A stretch of DNA of 64,000 bases from Lineus longissimus (lineage: Eukaryota; Nemertea; Pilidiophora; Heteronemertea; Lineidae): NCBI RefSeq assembly GCF_910592395.1, contig NC_088324.1, positions 8,830,953-8,894,952 on the forward strand, written 5' to 3'. Positions 62,536-64,000 of the stretch are shown here, one piece after another. The translations under genes and the position numbers were made by a program. The notes under the pieces were generated by a model that did no database searches, was not told the origin of the DNA, and saw only the letters and a list, made by a program, of their open reading frames with translations. Each line of letters opens with the position of its first letter. Within the stretch, counting starts at the first letter, position 1.

Positions 62536-64000
62536 GTCTTGGAGATAAAGATTCTCACAAGGGGCTGACTCGATATACTGTAGCCTTTGAGATGGAGATT
62601 CTCACATGGGACTGTTTACTTTAACCTTGGAGATGTAGTTTCTCACAAGGGACTGATATACTGTAAGCCTTGGAGATAAAGATTTTCACAAGGGGGTGAT
62701 ATACTATAAGGCATGGAGGTGAAGATTCTCACAGGGGACTAATATACTGTAACCCATTGAGATGAAGATACTCACAAGAGACTGATTACTGTAAGCCTTT
62801 GAAATGAAGATTCTCACAAGAGACTGATATACTGTAGGCCTTGCAGATGAAGATTCGGCAGACAAGGGACTGACATTCTGTAAGCCTTGGAGATAAAGAT
62901 TCTTCACAAGGGGTTGATAGACTATAAGGCATTGAGGTGAAGATTCTCACAGGGGGCTAATACATGAATATTGTAACCCACTGAGATGAAGATACTAAGA
63001 AAGGGACGGATATCCTGTGAACCTTTGAGATGAAGATTCGCACAAGGGACTAATATTATACAGGAAGTAGATAAAGATTCCCACAAGGGACTGATATAAT
63101 TCTTGGAGATGAAGATTCTCACAGGTGACTGACTAACCCATTGAGATGAAGACACTCACAAGGGACTAATATCTTGTGAACCTTTGAGATTAAGATTCTC
63201 ACAATGGAATTATAATTATACCATAAGCCTTGGAGATGAAGACTCTGCAGACAGGGGACTGATATACATACCGCAGGCCTTTGAGTTTAAGATTCTCACA
63301 AGAGAATAATATTCTGTAGGCTTTGTAGATAAAGAAAGATTCTGACAAGGGAATTATATACTGTAAGCCTTGAAGATGAAGATTCTCACAAGGGGCTATT
63401 CTGCAAGTTTTGGAGATGGACGTTTCTCACAAGAGACAGGTATACTGTAAGCCTTAGAGATGAAGATTCTCACAAGGGGCTGATATGCAGTAAGTCTGCT
63501 TGGAGATAAAGATTCTGAAAAGGGACTTATTAAAATTGTAAGCCTTGAAAAGATTCTCACAAGGGGCAGATATACTGTAAGCCTTGGAGATGAAGATTCT
63601 CAAAGGGGGCTGATATACTGTAAGCCTTGGAGATGAAGATTCTCAAAGGGGGCTGATATACTGTAAGCCTTGGAGTTGAAGATTCTCAAAGGGGGCTGTT
63701 ATACTGTAAGCCTTGGAGATGAAGATTCTAACAAGGGAGTGATGGATATACACTGTGAGCCTTGGAGATAAAGTTTTTCACAAGGGACTGATATACTATG
63801 AGGCTTGGCGATGAAGACTCTCAAAATTTATTGATACATGTATTCGGTAACCCATTGAGATGAAGATACTGTGAACCTTGGAGATGTAGTTTCTCACAAG
63901 GGACTGATATACTGTAGGCCTAGGAGATAAAGATTTCCACAAGGGGGTGATATACTATGAGGCTTGGAGATGAAGATTCTCACAGGGGACTAATATACTG
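62536..64000. repeat. Minisatellite 2, ~45-bp units, runs off the window
   Basis: Roughly thirty units of the type tggagatgaagattctcaca followed by agggactgatatactgtaag. Variant units (accCattgagatgaagatac; aaggcatggaggtgaagatt) recur at intervals, giving a loose higher-order pattern. The array continues past the right edge. Confidence 0.93.

Noticed and set aside
62704-63155. Two minus-strand frames with repeated peptides such as ENLHL and RIFIS
   Set aside because: They are translations of minisatellite 2; the peptide repeats follow the DNA units.
61469-64000. Repeated units considered as a CRISPR array
   Set aside because: Units are contiguous without unique spacers, the host is eukaryotic, so this is minisatellite DNA.

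Overview
This is animal nuclear DNA. Genes are split by introns with GT/AG borders, the background is AT-leaning and full of short repeats, and no bacterial or phage gene organisation is present. The gene content (a full-length GARNL3-type Rap/Ran-GAP protein and a Golgi galactose-3-O-sulfotransferase) and frequent CATGTACATG-type words suggest a marine invertebrate, probably an invertebrate deuterostome such as a lancelet. The organism call is inference, because nothing in the window fixes the species.

Layout. Positions 1-20434 hold no gene I can support: scattered short open frames, a few diverged duplications, tRNA-like (SINE-like) scraps and one small GC-rich stretch near 14 kb that might be a degraded exon. 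Positions 20435-46345 (+) carry the main gene, an orthologue of vertebrate GARNL3. I reconstructed it as 22 coding exons whose splice phases all agree, giving about 935 residues: a short N-terminus, a Rap/Ran-GAP catalytic domain with its conserved Gly-Asn-Asp motif, a Citron-homology (CNH) domain and a low-complexity tail. Its introns carry many small inverted-repeat elements, several with visible target-site duplications. Positions 51583-53204 (-) carry a two-exon galactose-3-O-sulfotransferase-like gene (about 454 residues, type II membrane protein), convergent with GARNL3. Upstream of it on the same strand, 54322-54960 is a long open frame of unknown nature. A possible spliced transcript of unknown function lies at about 56100-57690 (+). 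From about 56.6 kb to the end the window is dominated by structural DNA: two hairpin elements, a tandem duplication, a tRNA-derived sequence and two adjoining minisatellites that run off the right edge.

The two recognised genes do not form an obvious pathway. GARNL3 is a predicted cytoplasmic regulator of Rap-type small GTPases. The sulfotransferase acts in the Golgi on galactose-terminated glycans or glycolipids. I see no novel multi-gene system. The most unusual content is the set of at least five distinct families of short inverted-repeat elements, including two copies of one element that each keep a perfect 9-bp target-site duplication.
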